A stretch of 64,000 nt of DNA from Flavisolibacter amylovorans (lineage in GTDB: Bacteria; Bacteroidota; Bacteroidia; Chitinophagales; Chitinophagaceae): contig NZ_BAABGY010000011.1 of NCBI RefSeq assembly GCF_039541815.1, positions 186,001 to 250,000 of the forward strand. Reading direction: 5' to 3'. This document shows positions 26,927 through 35,652 of the stretch, in pieces (positions within the stretch are counted from its first letter, which is position 1; the number at the start of each line of letters is the position of its first letter). A program made the translations under genes and the position numbers. The notes beneath the pieces are model-generated. The model ran no database searches and was not told the DNA's origin. It saw nothing but the letters and a program-made list of their open reading frames with translations.

Positions 26927-28249
26927 TCACCCCAACCCCTTCGCCCTTCTCCGCCACGCAATGAACTGCCACACCACCTCGGCGCTCGCGAGCGTACACA
27001 GCGCAAAGAGCAGCGGCTTCAGCGAGCCGCCTTCATCCATAAAAGCGGCGCTCAGCGCCACGAAATACACCACGAAGGGGAGCGCCGCCATCACGACGAG
27101 GCCCGGTACGCCGAGCGGGATGCGGAAGGGGCGCTCGCGGTGGGGCTCCCGGATGCGGAACCGGATCAGGGCCACGTACTCGAGCAGCAGCGCCGCGCCG
27201 TACAGCGTGATGTCGATCACCAGCAGCTCGCCGAAGTCCCAGAAGATCATCCCGCTCACTACTGCCGAGCAGCACAATACCGACAGCCACGGCGATCCGT
27301 ACTTCGGGTGCAGCGCGTGCAGCCTGGCGGGCAGCAGCCCGTCGTCCGACATCGCCTTGGGGATGCGCGATACCGACAGCAGCACCGCCGAATACAGTCC
27401 CAGCATGGACGCAAGACCGCCCACCGCGATCACCGAGCCGAGCCAACGCCCGCCCACCAGCGCACCCAACGCGGGGAAGCCCTGCTTCTCGAGGTCGGCG
27501 CCGTTCATACCTGCGGTCATGGCGATCAGCAGGGCCACGGCATAGATGGCGATCACGGCCACGAACGCGATGGCGATGGAGAGCAGGTAGGCCCGCACCG
27601 GCTTGCGTACCTCGTCGGCATAGGTCGTCACATTGTCCCAGCCGATGAAGTTCCACATCACCGTGTAGAGCCCGAGGCCGATGGCCGTATAACTACTGCC
27701 CTGCAGCGTTTGCGCGGGCACCGTGAGGCTGCCGTATTTCCAGACCGTGTACCCAAGCAGCACGCCAAAGGCGCCCAGCACGGCGCTGCTCAGCACGATG
27801 GAGAAGCGGCCCACCTGCACGATGCCGAGGATGTTGATACCCGCGGAGATCCAGATGATGGCGAGACAGATCGGGATCTTGTATGCGTCAATGCCCGGGA
27901 AGAAAAAGGCGAGGTACGACACGAACAGCACGGGGTAGATGGCGAGGTCGGCGAAGGTGTAGAGCCAGCTCCACCAGCCTTCATAGAATCCGGCGCGGAG
28001 GCCGAGCGCCGTTTTCACCCACTTGTAATAGCCGCCGCTCACGGGCATCATCGAGTTGAGCTCCAGCACGGTGAGAATGGTGGGAATGTCCCAGAGGATC
28101 GGCGTCACGAGCAGGAGCAGGAGTGCCGCGCTGGTGCCGGCCTGCGCCAGCAGCGGCTCGAGCCCGTAAGGCCCGCCGGACACGGTGAGAAAAATAACGG
28201 CAGCCAGCTGCAGCGGGCGCAGCTTGGCAGAAGCAGCAGGTTGAGGCAT
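26927..28249 (-). CDS. APC-family amino acid permease
   Basis: 440 aa from ATG 28249; the frame continues to 28327 but that part translates the CCCCATTACCC word array. About twelve membrane helices. The conserved first-helix segment is VIFLTVSGGPYGLEPLLAQAG and another signature is ELNSMMPVSGGYYKWVKTALG, both as in APC/LAT-like permeases. Near the middle, VMWNFIGWDNVTTYADEVRKP matches helix 6 of the fold. Likely an amino-acid or amine symporter; substrate unknown. The dispersed word (27687-27696) lies inside. Confidence 0.9.
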   Translation of the reverse strand: MPQPAASAKLRPLQLAAVIFLTVSGGPYGLEPLLAQAGTSAALLLLLVTPILWDIPTILTVLELNSMMPVSGGYYKWVKTALGLRAGFYEGWWSWLYTFADLAIYPVLFVSYLAFFFPGIDAYKIPICLAIIWISAGINILGIVQVGRFSIVLSSAVLGAFGVLLGYTVWKYGSLTVPAQTLQGSSYTAIGLGLYTVMWNFIGWDNVTTYADEVRKPVRAYLLSIAIAFVAVIAIYAVALLIAMTAGMNGADLEKQGFPALGALVGGRWLGSVIAVGGLASMLGLYSAVLLSVSRIPKAMSDDGLLPARLHALHPKYGSPWLSVLCCSAVVSGMIFWDFGELLVIDITLYGAALLLEYVALIRFRIREPHRERPFRIPLGVPGLVVMAALPFVVYFVALSAAFMDEGGSLKPLLFALCTLASAEVVWQFIAWRRRAKGLG

Positions 28250-28258
28250 GCTGCAAAA

Positions 28259-28297
28259 TAATGGGGTAATGGGAGGATGGGGTAATGGGGGAATAGG
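28259..28297. repeat. GGGGTAATGG word array, left of the four-helix-bundle gene
   Basis: Tandem atggggtaatggg words; complement found at 28751-28827. The two arrays bracket the 124-aa gene. Confidence 0.75.
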
Positions 28298-28367
28298 AAA
28301 AACACAGAAAAGTGTGAGGAAAATCACATGGTTCGATTGATGGGCAAACTCAATTTCAGTGCAAAAA

Positions 28368-28742
28368 ATGGAAGAACTTACACCCTATCAACCCGATAAC
28401 CCCTTGTTGAACCTCAGCTTTGACTTCGCTGTGGCTGTCATCGCATTTTGTAAGGAGCTACGTGCGATCCGCGAATTTGAGATGTCGCATCAATTATTTA
28501 AGAGTGGCACATCTATTCATGCGCAAATCCGCGAAGCGCAGCATCCTGCAAGTCGGGCAGATTTTGTCAACAAACTGAAGACCGGACAGAAAGAAGCATG
28601 CGAAACGGAAGGCTGGCTATTTATGTGTCTCTATGCCCCCGGCTATCCCGACCCACGCACACTTCTTCATCGGTTAGACCCGATACAGAGATTGCTAACC
28701 AGCAGCATCGAAACTGCTAGGCGCAATAACAGCAGCAAATGA
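28368..28742 (+). CDS. Four-helix-bundle protein (S23 / 23S rRNA intervening-sequence family)
   Basis: 124 aa from ATG 28368 (a GTG at 28359 would add three residues). The family signature NPLLNLSFDFAVAVIAFCKEL lies at residues 11-31 and FEMSHQLFKSGTSIHAQIREA follows; ends in an acidic/Ser tail. Family members occur inside 23S rRNA insertions or as solitary genes with unknown role, many in Bacteroidota. Here the gene is on its own, opposite in strand to both neighbours, and bracketed by inverted word arrays, which suggests it moves or once moved as a cassette. Confidence 0.85.
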   Translation: MEELTPYQPDNPLLNLSFDFAVAVIAFCKELRAIREFEMSHQLFKSGTSIHAQIREAQHPASRADFVNKLKTGQKEACETEGWLFMCLYAPGYPDPRTLLHRLDPIQRLLTSSIETARRNNSSK

Positions 28743-28750
28743 TTTACGCT

Positions 28751-28827
28751 AATTCTCCCATCACCCCATTACCCCATCACCCCATTACTCCATTACCCCA
28801 TTACCCCATTACCCCATTCTCCCATTA
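28751..28827. repeat. CCCATTACCCCAT word array
   Basis: About ten tandem copies of words like ATCACCCC and ATTACCCC. The array ends exactly in the stop codon (28827-28825) of the nuclease gene. Confidence 0.85.
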
Positions 28828-29697
28828 TTTCCTTGTCCATCGCCACTCGTTCACACGTGGGTCGCTTTCGATCTTTGCTTCCACTTCATCCGGCAATTGT
28901 GGAAAGAAATCGAGGCCGGTCATGGCTTCCACCTGGTCGATGGGAACGGCGAAGGAGCGGAGGGTGGCGGCCGAGGGCTCATTGCGGAGCAGGAAGCCGA
29001 TGCCCCGCGTGCCCCCGCGGCCGTAGAGCAGCACCACTTTGTAGAAGCGCTCCGGCACCGCCACGCTGTTGGGGCCGATGCGGCGCAGGCCCTCTTCGAG
29101 TATGGGGCCGGTGGCGATGTAGACGCTGTCGTAGGCCGTGGCCCAGAAGCGCACGAGCTCCTCGAGGCGCTTCCACACACCACGGTTGAAGGCGGGCACC
29201 TGCGGACTCATATTGCTGTAATAAAAGGAGGCGCTCATCGCATCGGCACTGTACGACAGGTCTTCGGCGGGGGCGAGGTGGCCGCGGTCGTAGCCCGAGC
29301 CTTCGTAGTCGGCGTTGGTAGCGGTGCCGCTGCGCACGTCGGGGTCGGGGCGGAAGTTGTTGCTGCGCCGCGTGTTGGGTGCCGCCACCTCGGCCGCCGT
29401 GAGGAGGTAGGCCACCCAGGCCGCCTGCCCGGCGGCGTCGCGGTAGCCGAGGGTATAGCCTTCGTGGGCCACGAGCTCGTCGCCAGGCTGCGGCGTGGGC
29501 ACTTCGAGTCGCTGCAGCGCGGGAGGCGCGGGCGACGTGCTGGCGCTGCCGGTATGGCTGCCCGTGGTTTCGGCATTACCCGCGGGGTCGTTGCGCTGGC
29601 GGCGGCATACGAACAGGAAGACCACCAGCGCCAGCAGCAGCAGGATCACGAGGAGCAGGAGGCCATTGGAAGAAGAGCGACGGGAGGAGGAGCGCAT
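28825..29697 (-). CDS. DNA/RNA non-specific endonuclease (DRGH family)
   Basis: 290 aa from ATG 29697; the frame extends to 29826 but that part has no membrane or domain features. A basic, Ser-rich start precedes one membrane helix (about residues 13-32: LLLLVILLLLALVVFLFVC). The catalytic domain has the DRGH motif at residues 137-140 (SGYDRGHLAP), then YYSNMSPQVPAFNRGVWKRLE (the Asn ligating Mg) and VYIATGP. It should be membrane-anchored with the nuclease facing outside the cytoplasm, for nucleic-acid scavenging or defence. Confidence 0.93.
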   Translation of the reverse strand: MRSSSRRSSSNGLLLLVILLLLALVVFLFVCRRQRNDPAGNAETTGSHTGSASTSPAPPALQRLEVPTPQPGDELVAHEGYTLGYRDAAGQAAWVAYLLTAAEVAAPNTRRSNNFRPDPDVRSGTATNADYEGSGYDRGHLAPAEDLSYSADAMSASFYYSNMSPQVPAFNRGVWKRLEELVRFWATAYDSVYIATGPILEEGLRRIGPNSVAVPERFYKVVLLYGRGGTRGIGFLLRNEPSAATLRSFAVPIDQVEAMTGLDFFPQLPDEVEAKIESDPRVNEWRWTRK

Positions 29698-29954
29698 GTA
29701 CAACAGGTTCGGGGGTTGAAGATAGGGAGAAGCAACCGGCGCTGGCCCGTTTTGCCGTCCCGGAGCAAGTGGGGCGCTGACGGCAGAGCTCCTGCGCGAA
29801 CACGTTTTGAAAATACCGCATTTCATTTCGCGTCCTTCCTTTTTTTGACTACCTTACGAGAAGCATCCCCGGAGTGCGGAAACGAAGCAGCGTGGGAGCG
29901 GGATGCGGTTTCGGTGAGGGCGTAATCTAACACTTGCTATAAAACACACACCTT

Positions 29955-30743
29955 ATGAACCGTATCTTTTATGTACTCGCCCTGGCGCTAGTTGGCGCAG
30001 GGCTCGCTTCCTGTAATTCCGAAAAAGCACCCAAGGCCGTGGCCACCGAATTCGTAGAGCAGCTCTACGGCCTCAACTGGACAGAAGCCGCAGCCCTGAG
30101 CGACCCGGCGGCACAAGGGCTCATCGACAAAAGCCGCGACGAGCTGTCGCAGCGCACCGCACTCGAGCAGGAGAAGGCGCACCGCAAAAGCGCTTCGGTG
30201 GCTACCCTCTTCGACGTGGCTTCGCTCACCGAGGAAACGGCCGGCGACATCAGCACCGTCAAGAACGGCACCCTGCGCCTGCCGCTCCGGAAGGTGGACG
30301 GACAGTGGAAGGTAGTGCCCGACGCCGAGCTGGTGGATGCCCTCGTCAACCATCCCTATTACCTCGATCTCGTGCAGCAGTCGTGGCAGCAACTGCAGGC
30401 GGAGTACGACAAGCGCACCATCATCGCCCGCGACCTCGTGACCTCGCGCCTCAACAGCGGTGACCAGAGTGCCGAAGTGAAGGCCCTCGCCACTGCCGTA
30501 CAGGAATGCGCCGCCGCCAAAGCCGGCACCGCCGCCGAGCGCACCGATTACCTCGCGCGCCAGCGCAAGCTTGAAGCCCTGCTCGACAAGGGCCTGCAGC
30601 CCACCCTCACGGCAGCAAGCGACCTCTCGCTCAACTATATCGTACAGCTCACCAATGCGCAGGACCGTATCCGCGAGCTGGGCAAGACCTACACCGACGC
30701 GGCCCGCAAGGCCCGCTCGCGCGACTACCCGCCGACGCCCTGA
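29955..30743 (+). CDS. Lipoprotein with DUF4878/NTF2-like N-terminal part
   Basis: 262 aa. Lipobox GLASC gives Cys20. Residues of about 25-110 resemble the DUF4878 NTF2-like fold (AVATEFVEQLYGLNWTEAAALSD, LRLPLRKVDGQWKVVPDAE). The C-terminal half is alpha-helical (DLVTSRLNSGDQSAEVKAL, DRIRELGKTYTDAARKARS). Outer-membrane or inner-membrane lipoprotein of unknown role. A terminator follows. Confidence 0.75.
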   Translation: MNRIFYVLALALVGAGLASCNSEKAPKAVATEFVEQLYGLNWTEAAALSDPAAQGLIDKSRDELSQRTALEQEKAHRKSASVATLFDVASLTEETAGDISTVKNGTLRLPLRKVDGQWKVVPDAELVDALVNHPYYLDLVQQSWQQLQAEYDKRTIIARDLVTSRLNSGDQSAEVKALATAVQECAAAKAGTAAERTDYLARQRKLEALLDKGLQPTLTAASDLSLNYIVQLTNAQDRIRELGKTYTDAARKARSRDYPPTP

Positions 30744-30764
30744 TCTTTCATCGTTTTTTAGGAT

Positions 30765-30803
30765 ATGCCCCACCCGCAGCCGCGAGTGGGGCATAATTTT
30801 TTC
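30765..30803 (+). terminator. Intrinsic terminator of the lipoprotein gene
   Basis: ATGCCCCAC and GTGGGGCAT with a 12-base loop, followed by AATTTTTTC. Confidence 0.8.
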
Positions 30804-30831
30804 AGTGGAACCGCCGCGTCCGGCGCCGCGC

Positions 30832-30839
30832 TACCTTTG
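30832..30839 (+). promoter_or_regulatory. Promoter -7 box of the 83-aa gene
   Basis: TACCTTTG matches the Bacteroidota -7 consensus TAnnTTTG exactly and lies 28 bp before the ATG. No clear -33 TTG is visible. Confidence 0.45.
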
Positions 30840-30866
30840 CGGGCACCTGGGCCATAAGCGACCATT

Positions 30867-31118
30867 ATGAACATTCATTTCTCCTGTATCATTAAAGCCG
30901 GCAACCGCCAGCGTGAGTTCAACCTGCGGCTCCTGCCTGCCGGCGAAGACACCCGCTACGAGGTAGACGTACCCGACGACCGCGGACAGCGGATCTATTT
31001 TCATATGCAGCGGAGCCCCGAAGGGCAGTGGCGTGCGTCGGCCCCCGGCCTGCCCGAGTGGGTGCAGCAGGCCGAGCCCGGGCTCGATACCGCGATCCGG
31101 GAGCACCAGGGGACGTGA
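30867..31118 (+). CDS. Small hypothetical protein (83 aa)
   Basis: Starts MNIHFSCIIKAGNRQREFNL, has a beta-rich middle (TRYEVDVPDDRGQRIYFHM) and a C-terminal helix (GLPEWVQQAEPGLDTAIREH). No signal peptide or membrane part. I do not recognise the family. A good -7 box precedes it and a terminator follows. Confidence 0.65.
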   Translation: MNIHFSCIIKAGNRQREFNLRLLPAGEDTRYEVDVPDDRGQRIYFHMQRSPEGQWRASAPGLPEWVQQAEPGLDTAIREHQGT

Positions 31119-31127
31119 GGCGGGAAC

Positions 31128-31364
<237 letters not shown>

Positions 31365-31367
<3 letters not shown>

Positions 31368-32294
31368 CCGCCTCCGCACCAGCACCAGCGCGTTCCGCCG
31401 TGCGTCGGTATGCGCCGTGATGCGGTACTGGCGGCCACCGGCATCGATCACCACCAGGGCGCTGTTGGGCGGGATGCGGCCCTCGTTGTGGGCGATGAGC
31501 GTGACTGCCTGCGCCGAGGCGGTGTCGGCCAGGGCAATGCGGAACACGATGGGCTCAGGGCGCACCGCCTGGTGATCGGCCACCACGCGGTCGTTGTGCA
31601 GGATGCTCACCGTATCGCCATCGAACACCCCGTTGTCGAATACCCGGATCGTGATCTCCGGCGCATCGGTATCGATCACCTGCATGGTGTCGGTGCGCCG
31701 CGCGCTGCGGAGGGCCAGCAGGGCGGCCGTGCTGTCGGGAAGGATGGGGGGCGCGGCCGCTGCGGGCGTGGGCTCGGGAGCGGTCATCACTGCCACGGGA
31801 GTTTCTGTTGCTGCTACTGCCGGCGGATCGGATGTGCGGGCCGCGGCGGCGATGGCGTTCCGCATAAATACGGTACTGTCTGCCTGCCGGCTGCTGCGCG
31901 AGAGGGTCACCGAAATGCCCGCCCCGAAGCTAAGTGCCTGCATCAGCGCGCCGCGGGCGTGCGCCGAGCCGGTGAGCCATTCACGTCCGCCGCTGGCGGA
32001 GTAGTAAAGCACGAACGACGATTGCGAATGGTCGAAGGTTTTGCGGATCACGCCCTGCCCGCTTCCTTTGAGGCGCTGCTTCGAAACGTCGAAGGAGCCT
32101 TCGAAATTGACCTGGCAAAACCCGCCGCCGCTCTCGTCGTAGGTATAGCCCACGTACTTATCGCCCGCGCGCACGAGCACCATCTTCACATAGCGCATGC
32201 CGATGGAGCCGCGGCCTTCCCAGGTCCCGGAAAGGTCCTGGGCGGTAGCCTGGCTGGAAAGCATCAGGGTCAACAAGAAGATGAGGAGGCGCAT
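31365..32294 (-). CDS. Secreted two-domain protein of unknown function (paralog 1)
   Basis: 309 aa with signal peptide MRLLIFLLTLMLSSQATAQ. Residues of about 20-140 are a lipocalin-like or all-beta domain starting DLSGTWEGRGSIGMRYVKM (compare DLTGTWEGTEEGNYMRLVI in paralog 2). An Ala/Pro/Thr-rich linker of about 50 residues follows. The C-terminal domain (about 205-309) has VFDNGVFDGDTVSILHNDRV, AHNEGRIPPNSAL and TAHTDARRNALVLVRRR, shared with paralog 2 and seen, as I recall, in other Chitinophagaceae proteins. Periplasmic or exported. Confidence 0.75.
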
Positions 32295-32299
32295 TGGAA

Positions 32300-32477
32300 A
32301 AGGTTTAGGAGGTTTAGGAGGTTTAGGGGGTTTAGGAGGTTTAGGGGGTTTAGGAGGTTTAGGAAGTTCAGGAAATTCTTGGGTTGGCGGCGGTGAAAGG
32401 CTATCGTGGACGACCGGTTTTTAAGTTATGTCGGCCTTCCGGTAACCAACCTTCTAAACCTCCTAAACCCCCTGAAC
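32300..32477. repeat. Inverted GGTTTAGGA word arrays
   Basis: 32300-32371 repeats GGAGGTTTAGG about nine times; 32448-32477 carries the complement (CTAAACCTCC) and abuts the stop codon of paralog 2 (32481-32479). Confidence 0.85.
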
Positions 32478-32478
32478 C

Positions 32479-33546
32479 TTATTCAGGTTCATACCGGATC
32501 CGGAGCACGGCATTCTGCTGGAGGTCGGTGCTGGCCGTGAGCGAGTAGCGCTGTCCGTCGGCTTCGAGCAGGAGTGAGGCGGTGTTGGGGGGGATGCGGC
32601 CTACGTTATGGGCGAGGAACACGATCTCGTTGGGGCCCTCGTCGAGGGTGAGTGTAAGGGTCTGGGGCTGCACGGTAACGAGGCGCTGGCGCACGAGCAC
32701 GCGGTTGTTGTGCAGGATGCTCACGGTATCGCCGTCGGGCTGTCCGTTGTCGAACACGTGGAGCGTAACGGTGCGGGTGCGTACGGCCACTTCCCGGAGC
32801 ACGGTGCTGCGCCGGTCGTTCCGCAGGGCGAGCAGGGCGGGCGGCGCCGTCGGGGCCGCTGCTTTCGGGGGTGGGGCGGCCGGCGTTGCCGTCACCGGCT
32901 CGGTGCGTGCCGGAAGCTGGGTGGCCGGCTTTGGCGGGAGCGCGCGCTTCGGGGGCTCGGTGCGGGGCCGGGCGGCGGCGGTCGTATTCCGTTTCGGCGG
33001 CGCGAGGCGGGCCGCGGCGGCGCGTGGTGGCGGCGCCGGCTTTGCCGCGGGCTTTGCGGTAGGTTGCGGCGTGCGCACAACGGGCGCCGGTGGCTGGGGC
33101 AGGAAGGTGCGCATATAGGCCGTGGTGTCGAAGCGGCGGGTGATGCGCCGTAGTTCTACGGGGCCGGCGTCGAAGTCGAGGAAGTCAAAGAGGGGCTTGG
33201 GGGCGCCTTTCGTGTGCTCGGTGCCTTTGAGCTCGTCGGCGCTGCTGCCTTTGCTGAAGCGGAGCTCGAAGGTGCATTCCACGTGGGAGCCGCGGCGGGC
33301 GATCATGCCGTCGCCGGAGCCTTTGAGGGTGCGTGTGTCGGGGTCGTAGGTGCCTCTGAAGTTGACGTGGCACCAGCCGCCGGCGGGGTCGGTATCGTAA
33401 GTATAGCCGATGTATTCATCGCCCACCTTCACGATCACGAGCCGCATGTAATTGCCCTCCTCGGTGCCTTCCCAGGTGCCGGTCAGGTCCTGGGCACGGA
33501 GGATGCTGCCGAGCAAAACGAACAGGAACAAAAAGAGGGAGCGCAT
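32479..33546 (-). CDS. Secreted two-domain protein of unknown function (paralog 2)
   Basis: 355 aa from ATG 33546, signal peptide MRSLFLFLFVLLGSILRAQ; a frame upstream to 33681 translates a GC-rich palindrome and is rejected. Same layout as paralog 1: N-domain DLTGTWEGTEEGNYMRL with GYTYDTDPAGGWCHVNFRGTY; then a long Pro/Ala/Lys/Arg linker (about residues 155-255); then the C-domain VFDNGQPDGDTVSILHNNRV, AHNVGRIPPNTAS, LTASTDLQQNAVLRI. The linker is about twice as long as in paralog 1. Tandem duplication is likely. A copy of the dispersed word lies at 33150-33159. Confidence 0.75.
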   Translation of the reverse strand: MRSLFLFLFVLLGSILRAQDLTGTWEGTEEGNYMRLVIVKVGDEYIGYTYDTDPAGGWCHVNFRGTYDPDTRTLKGSGDGMIARRGSHVECTFELRFSKGSSADELKGTEHTKGAPKPLFDFLDFDAGPVELRRITRRFDTTAYMRTFLPQPPAPVVRTPQPTAKPAAKPAPPPRAAAARLAPPKRNTTAAARPRTEPPKRALPPKPATQLPARTEPVTATPAAPPPKAAAPTAPPALLALRNDRRSTVLREVAVRTRTVTLHVFDNGQPDGDTVSILHNNRVLVRQRLVTVQPQTLTLTLDEGPNEIVFLAHNVGRIPPNTASLLLEADGQRYSLTASTDLQQNAVLRIRYEPE

Positions 33547-33583
33547 GGAGGAGCGGGTGTTTGTGAAAAGATACGAAAAGGAG

Positions 33584-33619
33584 CCCATCCCCCGACCCCT
33601 TCCCAAAGGAAAGGGGAGC
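33584..33619. repeat. Single GC-rich palindrome copy (family A)
   Basis: CCCATCCCCCGACCCCTTCCC then AAAGGAAAGGGGAGC, a degraded copy of the palindrome family found around the DUF559 genes. It lies upstream of paralog 2. Confidence 0.7.
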
Positions 33620-33749
33620 GTCTTCAAAGGAATCGGCTTCTCACTTTTCCCGCGGGCTGGCCCCTGTGCTGCTGGGTGCAACCTGTGCCTGTGGTTAGTT
33701 GGTCAAATTGAAGGGGAGGATTGACACAGTCTGGAATCAATCCGGCTTT

Positions 33750-33775
33750 GCTCACCCGCTCACCCGCTCACCCGC
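33750..33775. repeat. CACCCGCT word array overlapping a gene end
   Basis: Three to four copies of CTCACCCG. The last codons of the LytTR regulator (Val-Ser-Gly-stop) are read from this array. The same word recurs at 40812-40864 and 46692-46910. Confidence 0.8.
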
Positions 33776-34455
33776 CGCAACAACTCCTCCTTATACGTAC
33801 TCCCGATCGGCAGCTCGCGTCCCGCCAGCGCCACGAAGTTCCGCTCGATGTGCCCGATCTTGTCGAGCGCGATGATATACGATTTATGGATCCGTACGAA
33901 GCGATCGGCAGGCAAAACTTCCTCCAGGCGCCGCATGGGCTCGAGGCTCAGGAGCTTGCCGCCCCCTGTTGTATGCACGGCCACGTAATCGCGCAGCGCT
34001 TCCACGTACAGGATCTCGTTCAGCGCGATGCGCACCAGCTTGTATTCACTTTTCAGAAAAATATGATCGGGCCGCGCCGGCTCCGAAGCTTTTGCCGGAG
34101 TGGCTGGCGTCTTCACTTTGGCGATGGCCTTCGCGAAGCGCTCCGGCGACACCGGCTTCAGCAGGTAGTCGACGATATTGTATTCGTAGCCGTCGAGGGC
34201 GTAGTCGGGATAGGCCGTGCTGAGGATGAAGCGGCAGCCGTCGCCCGCGATCTTGAGGAACTGCAATCCCGTGAGTTCCGGCATCTGCACGTCGAGCAGC
34301 ATCAGGTCGACGCCGCCCGCCTGCACGAGGCGCAGCGCAACGTAGGGATCGGTGCCGGCCCATACGAGCGCGAGGCCTTCCGTGCGCTGCACGTAGTCGG
34401 AGAGCAGCTCAATGGCCAGGGGCTCGTCGTCGAGGATGGCTACGCGGAGGTTCAT
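33760..34455 (-). CDS. LytTR-family response regulator
   Basis: 231 aa. Receiver at 1-120 with DDE at 9-11 and phospho-acceptor Asp55 (LMLLDVQMPELTG). LytTR DNA-binding domain at about 130-231 (HIFLKSEYKLVRIALNEILYVEAL, DRFVRIHKSYIIALDKI, ELPIGSTYKEELL). It overlaps the end of the histidine kinase gene by four bases (ATGA), so kinase and regulator are coupled. Such pairs in Bacteroidota often control nearby envelope genes; the adjacent secreted paralogs are candidate targets by position only. Confidence 0.93.
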   Translation of the reverse strand: MNLRVAILDDEPLAIELLSDYVQRTEGLALVWAGTDPYVALRLVQAGGVDLMLLDVQMPELTGLQFLKIAGDGCRFILSTAYPDYALDGYEYNIVDYLLKPVSPERFAKAIAKVKTPATPAKASEPARPDHIFLKSEYKLVRIALNEILYVEALRDYVAVHTTGGGKLLSLEPMRRLEEVLPADRFVRIHKSYIIALDKIGHIERNFVALAGRELPIGSTYKEELLRRVSG

Positions 34456-35477
34456 GCGGGCGTTTTACTCAGGTGCAAGGTTACGCGGAAATGTCCATCC
34501 GTGGCGTCGATATCGAGCCGGTGCCTGCCGGGATACAGCAGCTCGAGACGGCGCCGCACGTTCTCCAGGCCGATGCCGCCGGCAGCGTCTTTTTGCTGCC
34601 GGCCGATCTGGTTCGCCGATACGAAGCGCAGCTCCCGCTCGCCTGCCTCCACACGCAGGGTCAGCGGGCGACCCGCGCCGAAGTCGCCGTGTTTAAACGC
34701 GTTTTCCACGAAGGCGATGAGCAGGTAGGGCGGGAGCTGCCATTCGTCGAGCGCGCCCGCCGCTTCGGCTTCCACGGCTACCCCGCCCTCGTAGCGCAGC
34801 TGCTGCAGGGCAATGAAGTGCTGTACGTACTCCCACTCGGTACGCAGCGGCAGGGCCTCCTTTTTCTCATAGAGCATATAGCGCATCAGCTCGCTCAGCT
34901 TCAGGATGGCCTCGGGCGCCTTCGGCGAGCCTTTGTAGGAGAGGGCGTAGATGTTGTTGAGCGAGTTGAAGAGAAAGTGCGGCTGGATCTGCGAGCGGAG
35001 AAAGGCCAGCTCGGCGTCGCGGCTTTGTGCCTGCAGCTCCTGCTGTCGCTTGCGCGCGCCCGAGGCCTCGTCAACAAAAAACACAAAGGCGCCCAGCCCG
35101 ATATAGAGCAACGCGTAATACACGTTGTCGAGGAAGTAAAAGACAAAGGCGGTGTTCTTTCCGTAGTTGCGGTAGCCGAAGAGGGCGGGGTAAAGCGTTT
35201 CCTCGATGCCATAGCGGAGCAATACGAAGCCGGGTACCAGGGCCAGCAGCCCGGCGGCCAGGAGGACATAGCGGCCGGTGGTGTACCAGCGGCGGAGCAC
35301 GAGCCGTGTCAGCAGCAGCGTGGCGAGGATATAAACGAGCTGCGACAGGTGGAAAAGCCCCAGCACGTCTGCGAGGCGCAGCCCCCTTTTGTACTTCAGA
35401 AGTGTCAGCACGTCGAGGCCCCAGATGAGGAGGAAGAGGAGCGCGGCATAGGTCCAGGTGAGCTGCTTTCGGGTCAT
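34452..35477 (-). CDS. LytS-type membrane histidine kinase
   Basis: 341 aa from ATG 35477; a frame upstream to 35654 has no domain support. Four membrane helices in residues 8-135. The His_kinase (PF06580) region has LRSQIQPHFLFNSLNNIYAL with His167 as phospho-acceptor, and the ATPase region has AFVENAFKHGDFG and GIGLENVRRRLELLYPGR. No periplasmic sensor domain, so it may sense membrane state. Partner of the overlapping LytTR regulator. Confidence 0.93.
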   Translation of the reverse strand: MTRKQLTWTYAALLFLLIWGLDVLTLLKYKRGLRLADVLGLFHLSQLVYILATLLLTRLVLRRWYTTGRYVLLAAGLLALVPGFVLLRYGIEETLYPALFGYRNYGKNTAFVFYFLDNVYYALLYIGLGAFVFFVDEASGARKRQQELQAQSRDAELAFLRSQIQPHFLFNSLNNIYALSYKGSPKAPEAILKLSELMRYMLYEKKEALPLRTEWEYVQHFIALQQLRYEGGVAVEAEAAGALDEWQLPPYLLIAFVENAFKHGDFGAGRPLTLRVEAGERELRFVSANQIGRQQKDAAGGIGLENVRRRLELLYPGRHRLDIDATDGHFRVTLHLSKTPA

Positions 35478-35652
35478 GGAATGAAGATAGGACAGCCGGG
35501 TTGCGGGGGCGGGGCGGTTCTGCAAACGGCCCTTTTTTGTCTGTGAATGCAAAGGTCGCCGCGGCCCGCCGTTGGCAGGGGAGAAGACGCTGTTTGCCGA
35601 TCGCATTTTCGGGCCGTTGCCGGCCGGTGCACTTTCGTCAAAACGAACGCTC

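Noticed and set aside
28250..28327. N-terminal extension of the permease
   Set aside because: It is a translation of the CCCCATTACCC word array.
33547..33681. N-terminal extension of paralog 2
   Set aside because: It is a translation of a GC-rich palindrome and would bury the signal peptide.
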